From Mucilaginibacter cryoferens (GTDB lineage: Bacteria > Bacteroidota > Bacteroidia > Sphingobacteriales > Sphingobacteriaceae), in assembly GCF_014205845.1 (NCBI RefSeq), contig NZ_JACHCR010000001.1, positions 310,001 through 374,000 on the forward strand: DNA of 64,000 bases, written 5' to 3'. Below the pieces are notes generated by a model. That model was not told where the DNA came from and made no database searches. It was given only the letters and a program-made list of their open reading frames with translations. Of this stretch, positions 62,576 to 64,000 are shown one piece after another (position 1 is the stretch's first letter; each line of letters opens with the position of its first letter). The translations under genes and the position numbers were made by a program.

Positions 62576-64000
62576 TTATTGCCAAAAAGCGTTTAAAGTA
62601 ACGTATGGGTTATTGGTGGTGGCACTTTTATCAATTGGCCATGCCCAGGCACCTGCCTTAAAGTCTTCTACCGAAATTGGGTGGTAGCAATACTCCTTAT
62701 CCAGCACCTTTTTGGTGCGCACAAGATCATAGTAATAGTGCCCTTCGCCCATTAGCTCGCGCGCCCGCTCGTACCAGATATCATCTTTCAAATCATTGCC
62801 TGTATCGGTTACCGGGTTGGCCCCGGCACGCGCCCTTACTACATTGAGGGTAATTTGCGCGGCGGCATCGTTACCAAGCGCTGCCTGGGCTTCGGCCCTT
62901 AGTAAAATGGCATCGGGTAGCCTAAAAACCATCAGGTCATCATCGGGCAAAACGTCTTCGCCTTCTGCAGCAAAAATGTTGACAAATTTGAGCAGTTCCC
63001 AGGTGCCGTCGGTTGCGTAAATGGTAGCCGGATCGAACCAGGTAGATGCCCTTTTATCCGGCGCGTTTAGTGGATATAATTTGGCCATAAACTTGGCATT
63101 GTAATATATATAGCTCTTGGTGATAGATCTTACAGGTTTGTGCGGATAATGCAAAACCATATCTGTAAACGTATTATACAGGTAAGAACCGGTTGAATAT
63201 TCGCCATAATTAAGGCTGCGTAACACTTCAAAAAGGCTTTCCTTGGTACGCCCTTTAAAGATCTCTTTACTCCGCGATAATGGCAGCAAAGCATAACTAT
63301 TGTTGCCCATTATTTCGGCACCAAGGTTATCTACTGCGGTGTAATAAGCGGGTTTATTGGCATCATCAAAGCCGGCGGCCCACATGTTAAGGTGCATTAG
63401 CAAAGCATCGGCCCCGCCACGCATGGCCCTTATGCCCACAAATGAGGGGTCGTCATATGTCCATGGCAGATCGTTTTTAACGGCCATCATATCGGCAATG
63501 CAATTATTAAGCACTTTTACCATCGGCATTCTTGGTAAAGGGTCCTGATTGTAGGCATTGGTATAATAAGGCACATCGCCAAACTGGCGTACTAAAAACA
63601 AGTAAGCCAAATTGCGCAGAAATACGGCCTCGGCCCGGTACTGTTTTTTATCGGCAGCAGAAAGGGCTGTAACAGCACCCGCCTGCACGTATAAGATATT
63701 GGCCGATTGCACCATTTTGTACCAGCCTATCCATTTAGTTAAAAGCGTATACTGAAAAAGATCCCGGTAATACGGGTCGCCATTATTTAAAAGGCTCCTG
63801 ATATCGTTGGTGGCAATATAAGTAATATAGTCGCGGCCCAAACCCGGTGTAGCTATAGCGGGGCTGCAACGCAAATCGCCGGTGGTAGCAAAGTAAGGCG
63901 TTTGCAAGGTATTTTCTCTAAACTGGTTATAAATGCCCAGTGTAAAACTCTCTACATCCTTTTTGCTTTGCCAGTAATTATTGCCCGATAGGTTATCTAT
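62576..64000 (-). CDS. SusD/RagB-family lipoprotein, N-terminus beyond window edge (PUL 3)
   Basis: The frame is open from 64000 down to the stop at 62576; a TTG at 63907 is only an internal codon. Visible sequence starts IDNLSGNNYWQSKKDVESF, close to the mature N-terminus of SusD proteins. YRAEAVFLRNLAYLFLVRQF, LPDAILLRAEAQAALG and DIWYERARELMGEGHYYYDL follow. About 475 residues are present and the signal peptide is missing. A SusC gene should lie just upstream, outside the window. With the FAS1, DUF5008-like, M60 and pseudo-phosphatase genes downstream it forms one operon. Confidence 0.93.
   Translation of the reverse strand: MDNLSGNNYWQSKKDVESFTLGIYNQFRENTLQTPYFATTGDLRCSPAIATPGLGRDYITYIATNDIRSLLNNGDPYYRDLFQYTLLTKWIGWYKMVQSANILYVQAGAVTALSAADKKQYRAEAVFLRNLAYLFLVRQFGDVPYYTNAYNQDPLPRMPMVKVLNNCIADMMAVKNDLPWTYDDPSFVGIRAMRGGADALLMHLNMWAAGFDDANKPAYYTAVDNLGAEIMGNNSYALLPLSRSKEIFKGRTKESLFEVLRSLNYGEYSTGSYLYNTFTDMVLHYPHKPVRSITKSYIYYNAKFMAKLYPLNAPDKRASTWFDPATIYATDGTWELLKFVNIFAAEGEDVLPDDDLMVFRLPDAILLRAEAQAALGNDAAAQITLNVVRARAGANPVTDTGNDLKDDIWYERARELMGEGHYYYDLVRTKKVLDKEYCYHPISVEDFKAGAWAWPIDKSATTNNPYVTLNAFWQ

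Noticed and set aside
63907..63907. TTG at 63907 as the start of the SusD gene at the right edge
   Set aside because: The frame continues upstream to the window edge with typical SusD mature sequence, so the true start is outside the window.

Overview
The window looks like chromosome of a Bacteroidota bacterium, most likely Sphingobacteriaceae (a Mucilaginibacter- or Pedobacter-like soil or plant-litter saprophyte). The grounds are three SusC/SusD-type loci, a one-protein hybrid two-component regulator, many lipoproteins with a Cys-Lys-Lys start, promoters of the TTG-N20-TAnnTTTG type, near absence of Shine-Dalgarno sequences, a glucosamine-6-phosphate deaminase fused to a PIG-L deacetylase, and a rich set of secreted polysaccharide-degrading enzymes. 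The genus is an inference.

Layout. (1) 1-12261: a polysaccharide utilisation locus (PUL) with GH16, SusC, SusD and an arylsulfotransferase-like gene, divergent from a 1420-residue hybrid sensor (HTCS). A second GH16 lipoprotein lies beyond a block of palindromic repeats. Paired half-sites 21 bp apart occur upstream of both GH16 genes, 25 bp from a -7 box in each case, and tie the two units together. (2) 12518-13870: cysC and cysQ, convergent. (3) 14409-20932: TetR repressor and a tripartite RND efflux operon with three matching TGAC-N6-GTCA operators. (4) 21224-45496: a glucuronoxylan system with GH30, GH67-GH43-GH35, CE20-CE15-CE4, uxuA, LacI-SDR and SusC-SusD-GH10-GH115. Four sites with the core CAATCGATTGC sit in front of the main transcription units and define a probable LacI regulon. 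Xylan is de-esterified outside, cut by GH10, stripped of (methyl)glucuronic acid by GH115 and GH67, and the uronate probably enters the mannonate/KDG pathway through UxuA and the SDR. (5) 46024-46096: tRNA-Gly(GCC) with a consensus promoter and a terminator. (6) 46193-48731: a COG3014-like TPR lipoprotein, an LpoB-like lipoprotein and a small Gly/Tyr-rich secreted protein. (7) 49016-51088: DHA2 drug exporter and MarR regulator behind a 16-bp palindrome. (8) 51219-54582: NagB/PIG-L fusion divergent from a second LacI regulator.

(9) 54767-64000: the left part of a third SusC/SusD locus, running off the right edge. It holds SusD, a fasciclin lipoprotein, a TIG/delta-60-repeat lipoprotein, an M60 (enhancin-type) metallopeptidase lipoprotein, and two paralogous lipoproteins that flank the M60 gene. 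The paralogues join an alkaline-phosphatase/phosphodiesterase-like domain to a LamG-like domain, but their nucleophile and metal-binding Asp-His positions are replaced. They look like pseudo-enzymes, perhaps surface binding proteins for a glycoprotein substrate. This is the part of the window most likely to be a poorly described system.

No CRISPR array, prophage, rRNA or intact insertion sequence was seen.
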